Shown: one piece after another, positions 23,301 through 35,391 of the stretch
Position numbering within the stretch: position 1 is the first letter of the stretch
Layout: every line of letters begins with the position of its first letter
Origin: Cylicocyclus nassatus
Lineage: Eukaryota > Nematoda > Chromadorea > Rhabditida > Strongylidae
Direction: 5' to 3'
Assembly: GCA_958299035.1 (NCBI GenBank)
Contig: CATQJL010000316.1
Span: 46,311,585-46,375,584, forward strand
Length of the DNA stretch: 64,000 bases
Translations under genes and position numbers: made by a program
Notes under the pieces: generated by a model
Databases searched by the model: none
Seen by the model: the letters and a program-made list of their open reading frames with translations, nothing else
Told to the model about the DNA's origin: nothing

Positions 23301-23957
23301 CCTTACTTCCATGATCATCACATCAATCTCCATATGCTGCTTTTGTGCTCTAAGTTGTGTTCTAATATGTACTAGTCCGCTTACCCTTACATTTTTATCT
23401 CTTGTTATTGACAGAGAAAGCTCTAACCTTTTCTTTGTGCAGAACTATCGCATAGTGAAACGTGCCACACTATATTTCATGCTTCAATTGTTATCGAATA
23501 ACCTCACTTTAACTTTTCTATCAAGTATATGCAAAAATGTAGCCTTGTTCATGCTACATGGACTCATTTTTTGAACTTCTGCTTTTCTAAGCTGAGTGTC
23601 TACTTCTCCGACATTGAGGAATAGTCATTTATCCGTGTTAAATTTGATTTTCAAAAAATTACAACTTTTACCTCAACTTACTGTCTGGCTTATAAAATAA
23701 AGTTTTCAAGAGAGAAATTTGAACTATGTGTGAATAAAGAGCTTCAAACTATTATTGTCCTATTTTTGATTAATATCTCTGTACTTATCTGGAGGTCCTT
23801 CTCGTGACTCGTCAAAGTCATGCTCATAAATCACCGTTTAACCCATTTCTATGCTATTTACGAACCATAAATGACTTTCTAGGCCTACCCTTTGATACGT
23901 TTCCCTGCGTGGTTGATAAACATGGTAATTAAATAGATAATCTTCACTCAGTTCCAA
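20334..23957. other. No recognisable gene; weak inverted repeat
   Basis: Short AT-rich frames only. AGATTTTGGAACGATTTTAA (about 21729) is the near-complement of GAAATTAGAATCGTTCCAAA at 22394, and flanking words (GGTTGAACCGA / TCGGTTCAACC) extend the match. Together they suggest an old foldback spanning about 21650-22510. A small hairpin (TACTGTTTGCACGGATGCAA with its complement) lies at about 23034-23066. Confidence 0.35.
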
Positions 23958-26900
23958 ATGTGGTGGGTGCTGGCTCTGGTGCCGTTGTGCTGGTGTGCAC
24001 CTCGCATCACCCCACCGTGTGAAGACGACGTGAAGAACATCGGCTCATCAGCAGGATACAACGTCGCCTCAGAAATGCTCACGAAGTCCATCAACTTTTC
24101 GGCTAGTTGCCTTAAAACTTGCTTTGGTTCTTAAAACTTATCAAGCTTTCCAGGTGGACCCATGTGAGGATTTCTTTGAATTCACCTGTGGCAACTGGAT
24201 AGCTAATCATCCAATTCCCAAACACAAAACCAGCTATTCGCAATTTGGAATGCTTTCTGACAAAGTACAGGAACAAATGAGAGGTACGTACTCAACTCAA
24301 GGAACCGCTGCAGATTCTTAGTGCAAATAAACCGTGCAAAACTCTGCTCTGCTCTTTGAAGCGTAAACATCACTGAACAAAGAAAGTGAACTTTGTAAAG
24401 TTTTTTTTTCTGTTGATATAGCAGAGATGCGCACTTAAGCATCTCGCCTTGTGACAATACGCTCACCTAAGAAATTTAAGATATATTTGAATCAAATGAG
24501 ATGTTTGGATCGAAATCTATGAATGCACTGAAAGCCATCTACAAGAGGTGTATGGACAAGGACGAACTGAACCGTATCGGCGCAAGGCGATTCGTAGAAA
24601 ACGTCAAGGTTGATATCTACTTTTGCTCCGACATCTGTCAAGTGAACTCCTTTAGAGTTACGGCGTATGGCCCATTTTGGAAGGCGATGAAAAATGGAAA
24701 GTGGAGAATTTCGACTTGACGTCGTTGCTAATCCATGTGTCACAAATCCGTGGTGTCGATGTATTTGTCAGTTATTATGTCACTCTCGACAACAAAAATG
24801 TTTCTCGCCGACTCATTGAGGTTTGTCGTTCTTTTTCTTTATTGCATATACAAAGCATAGAGTAAATACCGGAGTTGATTTATCACTTTAGCGCAGTATC
24901 TTTGAACGAAAAGCAGATAAAAGGGTCCAAATTTCTAAAGCTTGTATGCACGTTCATCCCCGCGCGGAGGAAAAGATCTGAAAGGGGATGCGACTCTCGT
25001 TGCTCTGAATATCTTGCTTTTTCTTTCTCCCTCTGAATTATGAAGGTTCTGATACCCGATATCTGCGCATAATGGTTGCCAGGGTTGTCATTCAAGATTA
25101 CATTTCCACTATTTTGTGTGATCACAGGGAATCCCCAGGGGAACACCTCCGGGGTAAAGCAAGAGGTGTGGCGCACACGATCGCTATATCCGATCCACCC
25201 CCTCAGTCGCTGTCTTGATACCCTTCTTGATACCCCTAATCCACGATTTTCGCAATCATAATGGTTGTATCAGTCCCTTCTGGAGACAGCTGAAGAGATC
25301 GAGGATGCAGCGACTCTTTGAAATATGCACATAAAGAGCGATCAACAGAAAAAGCACGAAGGTAAAAGGCCGCGCAAAGTAAAGTAGATAATTTTTGCAA
25401 GACGACATAAAAAAGTTTCATTCTCGAATTCTGCTCCTCCAAGTTTGTACCCTCTAAACACAAAAAGAAGCAGGATGCGAGAATGAGACGAAAACGGGCA
25501 AAGCTTACAATTAGAACCGTTGAAGAAAGTCAAAAATTGTCATTTCGCGCCCCTCAAAATCGCGTGCGGGCAGCTACAGAGCATGCAGCACAGTTCCGGC
25601 ACAGTTACAGCACAGTGGAAAAACTGTGCTAAAACTGAACTTCGGGATCCGAATGATTCCAGTCTTAGAATTCTGCAAGCCGGTGCAGTCGTTAGCTAAA
25701 TATGGCACTGGAACAGCGCTGAACACTGTCTTGCAGGTAGTGCCCCGACAGGTTTGATCAGTCGGAAAAGTGACAACAGTAGGATAGTAGACACCTCTTG
25801 GCCCCCTGGCCAATTCGCGTCAGATTCTGTCCGGTGTCCGCAAAGGGAACGCCTTTCATTTTGTACAAACTTAGTGGCTCAGTCCGCATTTGACCCACCG
25901 GCTTGGGCAATCTCTTCGCAGCTCACTGCTTAAATTACTGGCTTCAAAGTTTTCGTGCCAATAGTTTGAGTTTTGAATTGCCTTGCACGCGCTCTCGTCC
26001 GAGCTTTTTCAAAAGTGTGACTGAATTAGGCTCTTTCATGCGCTCGGAAGCCCATATTCGGATAGGGCGGATGGAAAGATTCCGATAAGGCAAAAACTAA
26101 TATTTCAAAATCTGCCGGGACACTGCCTTTAAGAGAACTCGATGACTGGACCTGGCATGAAGCCAGCATATCGGGTCTTGATTATGCAGCTCTGCACAAC
26201 CGTAGTCTCCGCGACGAGAAAATATTAGTTGAATATAGTAAGTTTAGTGAAGTACGGATGTGTTTCACATTATATTTTGCAACACTGACTTCATAATCTT
26301 CGAAATGCAATGTGCGAGGAGCAGTAGCAAAGGTCAGCGAATTTGCAAAAACTTCAGCTCCCCATTTCATAGCATTAACCACTGGCTAAAACTCAATTAC
26401 AGGAGAAGCAAAAGAAGACCTGTTCATGCTTTTGAGTGCAGATTTCACTTGTTAGGGCATAGACAACGAATTAAAGGTGGTTGTTTAGGGAATCGCTTTA
26501 AACGAGATTAATTGTTTAGTAATTGCTTCAAAGAATTATTGTTATTTAGGGATAATGTGCTGTGCAATCGAAGTTTTTTCCAAATTCCCGTTTGGTTTAA
26601 TGCAACTCAAGATACAAATGTTTTGGATATATATCGTTATGCAACCAGCCATGAGCTATAGCCTAAAATCTCTTAAGGATCTCAGCCTTGAGACTTTTAG
26701 GGTGTATGCTATTATGAGCAATCACGTAGGCGTTGCGCGCGACAGGTTGCTCTAGTCAGCGCGGAGAACGCACTCAGGAGGAATATCAAGCATAATATTC
26801 CATCATTTATTGAGAGGGTCTGCAAACTACATATCGTCGATTCGTTGACCGCACGGACTGGAAACCGCCGCGGAGCACGCGCCGCGTGGTAAAACGCTTG

Positions 26901-29900
26901 CCCCAGTACAAATTCGCCATAGTACAAACCGTGCTCTCGCAACATTTTAGCCGCGCCGCGCGTGGTCCGTAGCGCTGAAGCAGTCCGTACGGTCAATGAA
27001 TCGACGATACTGATTTCTACTATTTGCGCAAAGTCTGGCACAATACTTGCAAAGCTAGAGCAGCTTAGCATAGACGAATTTTAATGGTTACGATTTGCCC
27101 ACCAAGATTTTTGTGTGCACTTGAATATAATCTTCAGGCATCTTATGCGGGAATTTGCAGTCTTTCTGGGAAAGATGCCAGTGTCGTAAGTAAATTATGA
27201 CTTGTGCGCAATGCAAATTAGGAGAAAAGAGTGCTAAAACAATCTGCGAGTGTCACAAACACTATGATCCTCAAGATTAAAAAAAAATTAAAATGATGTC
27301 CACAAGTAGGAAGTCTGCACTTGAAAAGCAAACGCTCTTAGCCCAGTAGCTAGTAGCTAGTTGTAGTATAGTGAGTAGAGCATGCATAACGCATTTTCAG
27401 TTATTAAGAAATTTTCGGGCAACTTACCAGCAGCGCCGAACACCCTATATGCGTCATTTGTTTAAGAAGCTACTTTTGCTGGTGGATAGAATTTGTCTTT
27501 TACCATAAACAAGCTGAAGCTAGTTTTTTTTACAGTTTGATCAAGGAGACCTTATCTTGGGCGAATCGTCGCGAGATTACTACTTGGATAGAGCAAAACA
27601 CGGCAAGAAGATTGAGGCTCTAAAAAAGTATCTTGTCAAAAAGGTGAGACACTGCCTCAGATGGTTTACGCAAATTTGGAAACTTTGAAATTTGCAGGTT
27701 GAACTGTTTCAAAAGGATGCTAATCTGCCCACTAACAGAACAAAAATTGAGAGAGACATTGACGAGATGATCGCACTCGAAACGAAAATCGCAGAAATCC
27801 TAATTGCAGATGAGGATCGCAGAAACTACACAGAACNNNNNNNNNNNNNNNNNNNNNNNNNNNNNNNNNNNNNNNNNNNNNNNNNNNNNNNNNNNNNNNN
27901 NNNNNNNNNNNNNNNNNNNNNNNNNNNNNNNNNNNNNNNNNNNNNNNNNNNNNNNNNNNNNNNNNNNNNNNNNNNNNNNNNNNNNNNNNNNNNNNNNNNN
28001 NNNNNNNNNNNNNNNNNNNNNNNNNNNNNNNNNNNNNNNNNNNNNNNNNNNNNNNNNNNNNNNNNNNNNNNNNNNNNNNNNNNNNNNNNNNNNNNNNNNN
28101 NNNNNNNNNNNNNNNNNNNNNNNNNNNNNNNNNNNNNNNNNNNNNNNNNNNNNNNNNNNNNNNNNNNNNNNNNNNNNNNNNNNNNNNNNNNNNNNNNNNN
28201 NNNNNNNNNNNNNNNNNNNNNNNNNNNNNNNNNNNNNNNNNNNNNNNNNNNNNNNNNNNNNNNNNNNNNNNNNNNNNNNNNNNNNNNNNNNNNNNNNNNN
28301 NNNNNNNNNNNNNNNNNNNNNNNNNNNNNNNNNNNNCTACACAGAACTTTATAACATCCGTCGTCTAAGTGATATGCAGAAACTTATGCCTTTGGTGGGT
28401 GTTTCAATATGTCAACCAAGCCATCAAACTCAATCATAAGAGAAATTCTTACCTTTAGGTCGACTGGTCGCGATTTTTCTTTGCCGTTGCTCCTTTCGCT
28501 TCACACCAGTACCTTAATTCAAATCCAGAGATACTCATCGTAGAAATTGATTATTTGAGAAGGTAGAACTGCTCTGAGAAGCCTTGTCATTTTTGTATGC
28601 AACCAAGTAAGACATATAATTTCAGAATCAGCGAACTATTGCGATCAACAGATCCACGTGTGATTACAAACTACGTTTTTATGCGGTATTCTTCAAGCTG
28701 GACAGGAGAGATGGGAGAAACCTATGAAGACATTGCACAAGTAAGAAATAAAGTGTCATAAACTTATTACATAAATGGCTTACACTCTTTTCATCAATAT
28801 TCTCTTGAAGAGAATATAGCAATTGAAATTCTTTTTTATTCTAGGAATTCCATAAGGTCATGTATGGAAAACAGCAGAAAGCACCACGATGGAAAGACTG
28901 TACTAGTCACACTATGCATCGGATGCAATACGCTACCGGGGCGATATACGTGAGGAAAGCATTTGATCAGGTATATAAACACCATGCTTACTTTTTTTGA
29001 TTCAGCCGACGACTAGTTTAGGAGTCGAAAAATGTCACACTGGAAATGATCGATGACCTACAGGAAGTATTTCGCGGGATACTCAGCACTAACAATTGGA
29101 TGGACGACCAAACTAGAGCTGTGCGCCTCTGAGCAAGATGGAATTTTACCAAACATGATTATTGCAGACAGCTTTGGACAAGGCGAACCAAATGCTGCGC
29201 CAAATAGCCTATCCAGACTTTATCCTAGATGATGAAAAGCTCGACGAGCACTATGACGGTGTGAGTGCTAACGCCATGAATGGTTATTTGAGAAAGCATA
29301 CATGCCACTTCAGTTGGACGTGCGTGACACTGATTCGTACAGTGAAATGTTGGAAAAAGTGGCGCGATGGGGAATCGAGTACTCCTTCAGAAGACTGACG
29401 AAACCTGTGGACCGTACCGAGTACAATTTTAACTCTGCTGTAGTGAATGCTTACTACTCATCGACCTCCAATTCCATTAGTGAGAACACAGCTCTTTCTT
29501 ATCGGTTCTGGACTTTATCAAAATTTTCAGAATTTCCTGCTGCCATACTCCAAGCTCCATTCTTCCATCACACCTTCCCCAGGTGATTAAAACTAGCTCT
29601 TGTAGTATATAAAATTTCACAACAATCCTTCGAAATAGAAAGAACAGATTGTTTTATTATCCTAACCCTTCACCAAACTTGTGTATCACTCTAGTACTCG
29701 GTTCACAAATCAAGACTACCGTCCACCCAAATTCTCGATTTCCGCATTTTTGTCGTTCCGGGGCTTTCTCATGTCCTTGATTCCAAATATTGATTCGAGA
29801 ATCCATAACTCCGACACTCCCTGTTTCGCAGAACCCGCAGGGCACGTTCTCCAAGACGAGGCTTGGTTGGGTATGCACGGAGGCTGGATGACGTCACGCC

Positions 29901-31195
29901 CATTCAAAGGCGAGGAGCCAACGTGGCGAGTCCGTTACCCAAAGGGATTTTCGAAGCAAATTTCTCGATTCGGAAGCAACTTCACGGCGCGAGTTGGGCA
30001 AGTATACAGTCGGAGGCCCCACTACTGTTAGGCATCACAATCTCATCGACCCCAATTTGGGTGGACGGTGCCTTTAAGTAGTCTTTGTGCAAATGAGCGC
30101 ATATCTCTTTTCAAACTAATATCCTTTGAGCATTAGAATAATTTTATCACTCACTTTTCTTTTTATTTTGATAGAGAAAAGTACTATGTTGTATGGCACA
30201 AAAACTTATTGCATTTTACAACATTATGCCAGTGATGCATATTGTTGTGGAAACCCGAGTTTTCTGCATTTTTTAGAGAAGAACTGTAGAAAAAACTAAC
30301 ACTCATAATTCTTTTGATACCTAACAGATTCTGTCTCTTTATAGAGCTTTGAACTATGGAGGGATTGGAGCGGTCATCGGGCATGAAATTACCCATGGTT
30401 TTGATGATCAAGGTAATATATACATTATTTGTAGAAAAGAGAGCTAATAGTAGCCTTCGGATAGGACTGCAATTCTGCAGCCTTCGAGGCCCCTATCAAT
30501 GTGAAATCAATTTAGGACGTCAGTTTGACGCTATTGGTAATCTTCGTGAGTGGTGGGACGCGGAGGTGAAGAAGAAATTCGAGGATCGAGCTCAGTGCAT
30601 AATCAAGCAATACGGGAAGATTGAGGTTAGCAGATTCAAGAGCGCGTTCTGCCTCAATACAAGAACACTGATTAAGGTGCCGGGAACCGGTCTCAAAATC
30701 AACGGCAAACTCACTCAAGGAGAGAATATTGCCGACAATGGTGGAGTAAAACAGGCGTATAGGGTAACATCGTAGATCAGTCAGCTACCACGCTTCAAAT
30801 ATTTTGTTCAGGCTTACAAAGCTTATTTGCAAAAGCATGGTGGAGAAGAAGAGAGAATTAGAGGCTTAGAACAATATAATAATGAGCAGATGTTTTTCTT
30901 AGGCTATGCTACGGTAACACTTAATTTCACACAAAGTAAAATCACGAAACAGTGGTCCTCCTAAGGTTTGGTGTGGGCACTCAACAAATGACGCCTTGAT
31001 CAACCTCATTCTTACCGACCCCCATGCTCCGCAGCGTTATCGGTTAGTGAACTTTGTCTTGCATCTATGCTCGATCTATAAACACCGCATTGCAGGGTTA
31101 ACCAAGTGCTTGCCAATCAACCTGAATTTGCTGCAGCTTTTAGATGTGAGGTGGGAAGTCCCATGAACCCCACTGAGCGCTGCTCCGTATGGTAA
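23958..31195 (+). CDS. Neprilysin-like M13 zinc metallopeptidase B, secreted, complete gene model
   Basis: Predicted to be a secreted zinc endopeptidase cleaving peptides on the N side of hydrophobic residues (family knowledge). Exons: 23958-24101, 24154-24283, 24481-24608, 24656-24820, 27536-27643, 27698-27836 plus 28337-28394 across the N run, 28459-28562, 28626-28740, 28845-28970, 29022-29120, 29168-29260, 29293-29479, 29531-29582, 30345-30412, 30516-30625, 30677-30763, 30812-30913, 30966-31042 and 31096-31195. The product is about 725 residues, normal for M13. It has a signal peptide ([15 protein letters not shown]), [13 protein letters not shown] at the N-terminus, VNAYYSS (substrate groove), zinc motif HEITH in [12 protein letters not shown], third ligand in GENIADNGG, and C-terminal CSVW. 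The start has an acceptor-like TTCACTCAG 7 bases upstream. Oddities: intron 1 begins GC, one intron is 32 bases, and one 51-base intron is in frame. Confidence 0.92.
24821..27535. other. Large intron of peptidase gene B
   Basis: A 2.7-kb intron between the LIE-encoding exon end and the FDQGDL exon. It contains the MITE at 26832-27009 and otherwise only short noise frames. The next largest intron of this gene (29583-30344) also hosts a MITE. Confidence 0.75.
26832..27009. mobile_element. 178-bp MITE in an intron of peptidase gene B
   Basis: TATCGTCGATTCGTTGACCG followed by CACGGACTG pairs with the complement ending TCGACGATA at 27009. The terminal repeats are about 29 bp with two mismatches. 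The interior is GC-rich (CGCCGCGGAGCACGCGCCGC) with a second inverted pair around CGCGGC. Target duplication unclear. Confidence 0.6.
27837..28336. other. Assembly gap, 500 Ns, probably of zero true length
   Basis: Exactly 500 Ns lie inside an exon of peptidase B. The 11 bases before the gap (CTACACAGAAC) are identical to the 11 bases after it. Overlapping them keeps the reading frame and yields a normal M13 sequence across the junction ([12 protein letters not shown]). The two protein readings through the Ns are therefore artefacts. Confidence 0.8.
29718..30069. mobile_element. 352-bp MITE in the intron before the HEITH exon
   Basis: ACCGTCCACCCAAATTCTCG at 29718 pairs with CCCCAATTTGGGTGGACGGT ending at 30069; the perfect core is 16 bp. 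The interior has frames on both strands that match nothing. It occupies most of intron 29583-30344 of peptidase gene B. No clear target duplication. Confidence 0.62.
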
Positions 31196-33001
31196 ATGCA
31201 AAAGGAGCAACAGAGAAATTGTCGTGTTTATGTACATAGCAGCTGTTTGCTTTATGAATTCAAAGTGAACCAGAATCACAAATGACAAGGAGAGTGTTAT
31301 CCAGAATACGGGTCATTTTACTTGACTAACTAGATTGTAAGAATTCGAGGCAACTTTTTGCTGGTTTGTTTCATCTGCTTTAATGATGTCTCTCACTGTC
31401 TCTAATTTATTGCACCTTCTCTCGTTCATAGCTGATGCCTCGTACTAGTCATGTTATATGACTAATCAATTATATATCATCTCTGTGACTGTGGATGCTT
31501 CTTCCATTTCACCTAGGACACATTATCTTTGATGACCGCATCGCCAAAATTTGACTGAAAAATTTTTCCATGCGAAGTTAAGCACAAAATTTTCTAACAT
31601 AACTGGAATAGAAGTGATGGACCTTTTAGCTGACAGGAATAAAAGTGATGAAGTAATGACTTCGTTGTGGCATACGTATTGCTTTTGTAACTAGGATGCA
31701 ATCTTGTACACTTCTGATTAAGACATGAGGAGCATGCAGGACGATTACTCGTGTAGGCTAGATCTGTTTTCAAAAACATACAGAAATTACTGCGATTCTA
31801 AAGCAGATGAACAGAGGGAGTTGCTATTGCTGCATAAGCCAGAAGCAAGCGTTAGGTTGCTGCAAACTGAAGCATATTTTGCAGAGTTTTGTTTCGAGCT
31901 GTAACTTCATGACTAATTTTCAACGCAGTAAGTTATGGCATAGCTGGTCATGGCTAAATGAGCACCATCAGGTTAAAGCTGGTACTGCAAATAAGCCAAG
32001 TGCAGGAACCAGAGACAAAAGGGTCTCCCAACGTTACTGCTATAATTTACTTCGCATGGGCACAACTATTGGAGTACGAATCTTGTTCAAATCTTATTCT
32101 ACTCTTCGTTTTCCGAGCATGTTGGCAGACTGATTTTGTTTTAAGCACTCACAAATTTGCATCTACGCTCCCTTAGCATACCAAGGAGGCAGTTTTGAAT
32201 AGAAGTCCTACATGCTACATCGATGCTCATTTTATTTATTATTAGTCCGGTCCAAAAGTTCGTGCCAGTTTGAGACTTATTCTTAAAAAGGAAAAAGAAA
32301 AAGATAAAGGTAAACAAACGATTAACAGTGTTCAGTGCACGATCTATTCTCCCTCTTTCCAGCAATGGATTTCTGTTCCGATTCCACTGAGCCGCTCGTC
32401 GACAGCCTCATAAGTTGGTGCAGGTGTAGGCTTAAATTTCTTTGTGTTTATTAGTTTTGCAATGCTTCAGCTAATCTTCTTTTTGAAGGTTAGGCATCCT
32501 CGAAGTGAATGCATGCCCTTCTTCAAAAAAAAACCAACAAAGAGTCATTTTTATATGAGTGCTTCCTATATTTATTCTGAAAGGTGCTTACAAGAATGAA
32601 AATGAATGGGAAATCATGTTAAGCACAGTGATGGCAATCTATGACAAAGTGAAAGGAGATGACATTTATGACAATCTATGACAAACATAGGAGATGCTCG
32701 CAGTGAGCGGACCGGATAAAAAATAAGTCGTTGCAGTTGGCTTTCTCGCACTCACACAGCAATTCACGCGAAAAGCATTATTGTACAAGGGTTTGGAATT
32801 GACCAGGATGCCCATCAAGGTAGCCTGCGGCATACCACGGATTTTGTTCGAGTTAACTCGAATTGTGATCAATAGCTACACTTTAGGCAAACGGTAACTA
32901 TTTCTCCGAATTTTTTCATATTTTTCGAAGAGGAAAGGCATGCATTTACCTCGAGGATGAACTTCAAAAAGAAGATTAGCTGAGGCAATGCAAAACTAAA
33001 A
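31196..33001. other. 3' flank of peptidase B; no gene seen
   Basis: A candidate AATAAA is at 31639, rather far for a 3' UTR. TTAGTCCGGTCCAAAAGTTC at about 32246 looks like a mariner-type left end. A possible weak partner, GAGCGGACCGGATAA, ends near 32719. No coding region is supported. Confidence 0.35.
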
Positions 33002-33002
33002 A

Positions 33003-33073
33003 ACACAAAAGGACTCGAACCTACACTTGCATTAACTTATTAGGCTATCGCTCTAACCACTACACCACAGTCT
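33003..33073 (-). tRNA. tRNA-Ile(AAU)-like sequence, degenerate (pseudogene or SINE head)
   Basis: The complement contains a good A box (TGGTGTAGTGGTTAGAGCG) and a good B box (GGTTCGAGTCC). The anticodon loop CTAATAA would give AAU. The anticodon stem has a mismatch and a G-U pair. The acceptor stem does not pair (TAGACTG against TGTGTTT), and the T stem is weak. It is therefore not a functional tRNA as it stands; a tRNA pseudogene or a tRNA-derived SINE is more likely. Confidence 0.5.
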
Positions 33074-34880
33074 ACCTTAGACATCGGCCCTTCGATCGTA
33101 TTTCCCTCGATGGCCGAACTTGGCTCGAAAATCCTCCATAACTCCTTTCAGAGAAACGATCAGCAGAAAAGGAAGTCAGATTCGGAATCAGCGGTTCGAG
33201 ACGAGTATAATGTCATACATCTCATCTCAAAAGGCCACGGACACTAAGTATCGTTCCCTTGTTAAAAGTGTGTTATGGTAGGAAAGCCAGGGCGTTTCTG
33301 AAAATCTTGCAGTAATTTTCTTCAAAAAAATCTATGCAGGGGCGTGTGAATTGTACATTTAAGGCAACAAACCATTAGTCTAGCTTAATCACACAACTCA
33401 ATAAAGGAGGAGTTGGAGAGTATGGGTAGTTGCAACTCAGTATCAGGGCTCCGATTTTGATGCAAAAAGCGACATTCGCACTGACTTTCACAAAGTGTGA
33501 GGAAATTGCAGTTGACACCTATCCGAGTTGACAAATAAACCTGAAAAACGAAATGTCGACTGAAGAAAAACTAATCTTACTTGTGTTTTCCGAACCGCAA
33601 AAACGATATTCCTTTACTTTCTGCCCCAAAAAAGGTATCCAGCTTGCTTATAAGTTATCGAGACCTGCTCAGTATTCATAGTACGCTTGGTTTCGCTTGA
33701 TGTTCCTTTTTCTGTGCTAGATTTTCAGTAGTGCATTTTCATTGCAGAGATGGAAATGCGAAGGAAACGCGCAGACTTTTACTCGGCTCTGAAAGAACCC
33801 CAGAAAAACGTGATCCCGGAGCGGCTCTCTACCCTAGTTGAAGTAATTATGCGAGTGATACAGTGTTGCGTGTAAAATTGAACGTGATAGCTAGGAGAAC
33901 TGATAATGCTTTCCAGAAACCTTTTTTTTCGTAAAGTGGCAAACTCAAATTACGTAAAATGAAAAGTAAGCATTCCGATATAGAACAGTCCTGGCCTTCA
34001 AACAGGTTTAACGATGAAGAAACTTTTCGTTTTACGTAGGCCAAAAGAACCCTTCCATTTTCTTATATGAAAGTATGAGAATTATTCCTCAAAAGTAATT
34101 CAAATCTCAAATACAAGTGAAAAAAATAGATTTCGTGTTCAACCTTCTGGAGCACAAAAGGCATGATGATGAATCAACAGCTTTTTTGGTCCGCTTACAT
34201 CGAGAACAGAAAATTGAGGGCAATATTTCCAAACGAGAAGAAAGGCATAAGATTTTCATAATAAAAGTGAGAGCGAGAAAAAGAGCTAAGACGGTGCAAG
34301 CGCGCTCCACGTATGTCATGCAGGTACCTATGAGGCTGACTGCTACCAGGATAGCCGGTGGCACGCGGGCAGGTATTACCACGGCTCGGGTTTGAAAACC
34401 AAAGGTAGAGTGTCGCTTGATAAGTTTCCGAAAAAAAGCATATATTCGCTAGAAAACCCCACTCCGGGTTCTACTTTCTTTAATGGACCTCGAGCTTATG
34501 TCCCCCATGTTGCATCCTCTTACCATTCGCAGAACCAACAATTTTAAGCTCCAATATCCTCAAATCACAAGCACGCGAAATCAAAACTGTGCTCGAATCA
34601 AGCAAATAGTTTGTTCGCAGGCATCGACGTAACGTACGGGTAATATCAAGTGCAATATATGCAGAATGGGAAAATGAAATATACGGGAAGGCTTTGTAAA
34701 AGAACAAATTTTTTTAGTTGAGCGGCTTCGTAAACTAGTAAGCTTGATATAGCCGCCCAAATAAGGCAAAGTGATTAACTTCTCTTCCCCTCATAATTTT
34801 GTCTTTTTCAAAAAAAATCAAGCTAAATCCTGAATCCCATAAACTAACTCCTCTGTCTCTTCAACCACCCTCTCAAATAA
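33074..34880. other. No recognisable gene
   Basis: Short frames on both strands overlap each other (for example at 34107-34395), which indicates composition rather than coding. No structured repeat was found. Confidence 0.4.
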
Positions 34881-34881
34881 T

Positions 34882-35389
34882 CGCCGGGGGCAGGCGGTCC
34901 GCAAACTCGCGTTTTTCTGCAGGCGGTTAGCAGAATTTTGGGGCATGGCCAAACCATGGCCAAACCTTCAGCGGGCGGCACTTCCTTTACTGTCTAATGT
35001 TCTGCCAGCGGGCAGCAGCACAGAATTTTCTGCAGGCGCTGGTCAAATAATCTCTTTCAGCGAGCGCTGGTCAAATTTTAAGCTGGCGCTTTGACGATTT
35101 TGAAGCAGTTTCGGGCGTACGCCGAGCAAAGGTGAGACTCTACATGGCAGAGGTGTCATTGATGGTTTGATTACTCAAGTTTGAGGTACCTTCTCTCAGC
35201 GGAAAGTACCTAGGGGCTGCGCGGTCCTCCACGAAGGACCGTGCGGCCCCAACAATCCCGCATATTCTCGCGGAAAGTCTGAACCGCCACCCATCCGCAG
35301 AAAGACAGCATAGTTCTCCGAGTGTTCGTCCAAAAATTGGCCAAAATTGTTCCAAATTTCCGCAGGCGGACCGCAAGAAATTAGCGGAC
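34882..35389. repeat. GC-rich GCAGGCGGTCCGC-type repeat region
   Basis: Recurring words GCAGGCGGTCCGCAAACTCG (34891), GCAGGCGGTTAGCAG, GCAGGCGCTGGTCAAAT, GCGAGCGCTGGTCAAAT and GCAGGCGGACCGCAAG (35362) form an irregular cluster. It continues after the mariner foldback as GGTGCCCGCTTGC (36213). The foldback at 35392 therefore seems to have landed inside this repeat. Confidence 0.45.
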
Positions 35390-35391
35390 TA

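Noticed and set aside
27692..28439. Two proteins reading through the N run
   Set aside because: Unknown bases translated as X; the real exon is in the 27698 frame and the gap is probably spurious.
32246..32720. Mariner-type MITE with TTAGTCCGGTCC ends
   Set aside because: Only about 12 bases pair at the proposed ends and no TA duplication is clear.
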